A stretch of 64,000 nt of DNA. It comes from Micromonospora cabrerizensis. Lineage in GTDB: Bacteria; Actinomycetota; Actinomycetes; Mycobacteriales; Micromonosporaceae. The first letter of the stretch is position 1; each line of letters begins with the position of its first letter. The notes below the pieces were generated by a model, which did not search any database, had not been told where the DNA came from, and saw only the letters and a list, made by a program, of their open reading frames with translations. Below are positions 62,674 through 64,000 of the stretch, in pieces. The DNA is taken from NCBI RefSeq assembly GCF_022230955.1, contig NZ_JAKKFI010000047.1, positions 115,651-179,650 on the forward strand. Reading direction: 5' to 3'. Position numbers and translations under genes: made by a program.

Positions 62674-62884
62674 TGTTCGTCTCCATCCCAACATCTCGCC
62701 GTACGCCCGGCGGCGCCCGTCTGCCAGCCGCTCGTGGCGGCCGGCCCGAACCGAGTCTTCCATGTGCAAGCAGCCCGCGGTGGCCGAGGTCACGCTCTCA
62801 TTCGGGTGCCGCTCGACGGGCTGCGGGGTGAAGATTCCCCTGAGACGCCGGACTGCCGGCGCCCCGTCGCGAAGGGACCTCACC

Positions 62885-63511
62885 GTGACCGATCGTGTCA
62901 CCGCCGACATGTGGTTCGATCCGGCCTGCCCGTGGGCGTGGATCACGTCCCGCTGGCTGCTCGAGGTCGAGCGGGTCCGTGACGTGGACATCCGTTTCCA
63001 CGTGATGAGCCTCGCCGTGCTCAACGACGGCCGGGACGAGCTGCCCGAGCAGTACAAGGAGTTCCTGAAGACCGCCTGGGGTCCGGTGCGGGTCTGCATC
63101 GCCGCCGAACAGCGCTACGGCAACGAGGCCCTGCGCCCGCTCTACACCGCGCTCGGCACCCGGATCCACCTCGGCAAGGAGGAGCGGGCTCACGCGCTCT
63201 ACGTCGCCGCGCTGACCGACGCCGGTCTGGACCCGGCGCTGGCCGCCGCCGCCGACAGCACCGACTACGACGAGGCGCTGCGGGCCAGCCACGAGGCCGG
63301 GATGCGCCCGGTCGGGCAGGACGTCGGCACGCCGGTCGTCCACGCGCCCGGCCCGGACGGCACCCCGGTCGCGTTCTTCGGCCCGGTCATCACCCCGGCT
63401 CCCAAGGGGGAGGCCGCGGGCCGGCTCTGGGACGGCGTCCTGCTGGTCGCCGGCACGCCGGGCTTCTACGAGCTCAAGCGCACCCGTGAGCAGGACCCGA
63501 TCTTCGACTGA
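62885..63511 (+). CDS. Rv2466c-like DsbA-family oxidoreductase, monothiol
   Basis: A 208-residue thioredoxin-fold protein, close in sequence to mycobacterial Rv2466c, a mycothiol-dependent reductase. Matching parts are [40 protein letters not shown] and [20 protein letters not shown]. The active site in Rv2466c is CPWC; here it is CPWA (Cys15, Ala18; codon GCG), so the resolving cysteine is lost and a monothiol mechanism with mycothiol is implied. GTG at 62885 follows GAAGGGACC. It is divergent from pepN. Confidence 0.9.
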   Translation: MTDRVTADMWFDPACPWAWITSRWLLEVERVRDVDIRFHVMSLAVLNDGRDELPEQYKEFLKTAWGPVRVCIAAEQRYGNEALRPLYTALGTRIHLGKEERAHALYVAALTDAGLDPALAAAADSTDYDEALRASHEAGMRPVGQDVGTPVVHAPGPDGTPVAFFGPVITPAPKGEAAGRLWDGVLLVAGTPGFYELKRTREQDPIFD

Positions 63512-63523
63512 GATGTGCGGAAG

Positions 63524-63548
63524 GGCCCCCGGCGTCGGGTCGGGGGCC
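63524..63548 (+). terminator. Terminator after the Rv2466c-like gene
   Basis: GGCCCCCG (63524-63531) and CGGGGGCC (63541-63548) pair around a 9-base loop and are followed by GTTTCGT. Confidence 0.7.
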
Positions 63549-63706
63549 GTTTCGTCTCCCTGGTCACCTCCGCACTGCGCTCCGCTCGGCGTGTCGCGTC
63601 GTGACGATGCCCGCCCCGTCACCGGGAGACCGCCGCGCTCGTTGGCCTGCATGTCCGCCGCAGCGACCCGCAGGGCCGCACCCCGCAGCTCGTGGAGGCA
63701 ATCCCG

Positions 63707-64000
63707 ATGGCCAAGCACCGTGCGTCCGGTGACGATCAGCTGACCCGGCAGGGGGTGATCGACACTCCCGGCGCGGCCTACTGGTCCGTTGACGACTCCC
63801 GCTGGCCGGTGGTCCGTCCGGACCTGCCCGCCCACCTGGTCGACCTGCTCGCGCCGCCCATCGTGGTGGGCGTGGCCCGGGTCCCGGTGACCTCCCGGCT
63901 CACACCGCCCGCGTCGGCCGACCCGCTGACGTCGGCCGTCGACTCCGGGCCGACCGAACTCGTGCCGTCCGCCGCGGAGCTGCCCGTGCCGGCGCTGCCC
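63707..64000 (+). CDS. Uncharacterised protein, 3' end outside window
   Basis: An open frame of 98 residues from ATG 63707 (GGAGG at 63694-63698) to the window end: MAKHRASGDDQLTRQGVIDT, then WSVDDSRWPVVRPDLPAHLV and a proline- and alanine-rich part (SRLTPPASADPLTSAV). No domain can be named from this piece. Third-position GC is high, so it is likely a real gene cut by the window edge. Confidence 0.6.
   Translation, partial: MAKHRASGDDQLTRQGVIDTPGAAYWSVDDSRWPVVRPDLPAHLVDLLAPPIVVGVARVPVTSRLTPPASADPLTSAVDSGPTELVPSAAELPVPALP

Noticed and set aside
59926..62982. Open frame of 1,018 codons on the plus strand opposite pepN
   Set aside because: It is the antisense of a clear aminopeptidase N gene with intact zinc motifs. 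The protein it would give is arginine, valine and glycine rich with no domain. Long antisense frames are usual at this GC content.

Overview
The window is about 64 kb of very GC-rich DNA with many GTG starts and strong G/C bias at third codon positions. It looks like the chromosome of an actinomycete in the Micromonosporaceae, most likely Micromonospora or a close relative. The genus is inferred from gene content: a SURF1 protein, an Rv2466c-type mycothiol-linked DsbA homologue, an OtsB-GH15 fusion, an actinobacterial LigB-type ligase and a DUF5130-like protein. No rRNA, prophage, insertion sequence or CRISPR array is visible. One tRNA gene, tRNA-Arg(TCT), is present.

Layout. 1-4.5 kb holds regulators (GAF-ANTAR, STAS, an ECF sigma factor coupled to a membrane protein, MerR) and a structured non-coding stretch before merR. 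4.7-8.6 kb holds the tRNA, a hydrolase, a ribosome-hibernation factor and an SSB. 8.9-27.8 kb carries cobalamin genes in three groups (cobD-cobQ, cobB, cobC-cobT-cobA), mixed with peptidases, an ATP-dependent ligase, SURF1 and a class A penicillin-binding protein. 29-35 kb carries the trehalose pair otsA-otsB/GH15 and ettA. 35-43 kb holds housekeeping and envelope genes (thioesterase, globin, MFS and MscS transporters, HNH nuclease, class F sortase with a secreted partner). 43-54 kb is one long, tightly coupled operon that takes tryptophan through kynurenine and 3-hydroxyanthranilate to pyruvate and acetyl-CoA, with an Lrp/AsnC regulator divergent from it. 54-64 kb holds an amidase, a DUF5130-type pair, a secreted RHS/YD-repeat protein with a glycine-zipper tip next to a tiny membrane protein, aminopeptidase N and the Rv2466c homologue.

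How genes work together. The catabolic operon is unusually complete: it has tryptophan dioxygenase, kynureninase, kynurenine monooxygenase, 3-hydroxyanthranilate dioxygenase, ACMS decarboxylase, 2-aminomuconate semialdehyde dehydrogenase, a RidA-type deaminase, oxalocrotonate decarboxylase, hydratase, aldolase and acetaldehyde dehydrogenase. A kynurenine formamidase is not in the window. Most neighbours in it overlap by 1-4 bases. Otherwise genes are short operons or single units.

Regulatory pattern. Many starts lie 6-7 bases after a TANNNT-like hexamer with no ribosome site, which is the leaderless arrangement. Four of them share the sequence GGCAGGAT. The most notable oddities are the RHS protein with its possible partner, the candidate structured RNA before merR, a palindromic repeat found twice in nearly identical form (27.8 and 53.9 kb), loss of expected cysteines in CobB and in the Rv2466c homologue, and short tandem repeats inside otherwise conserved enzymes.
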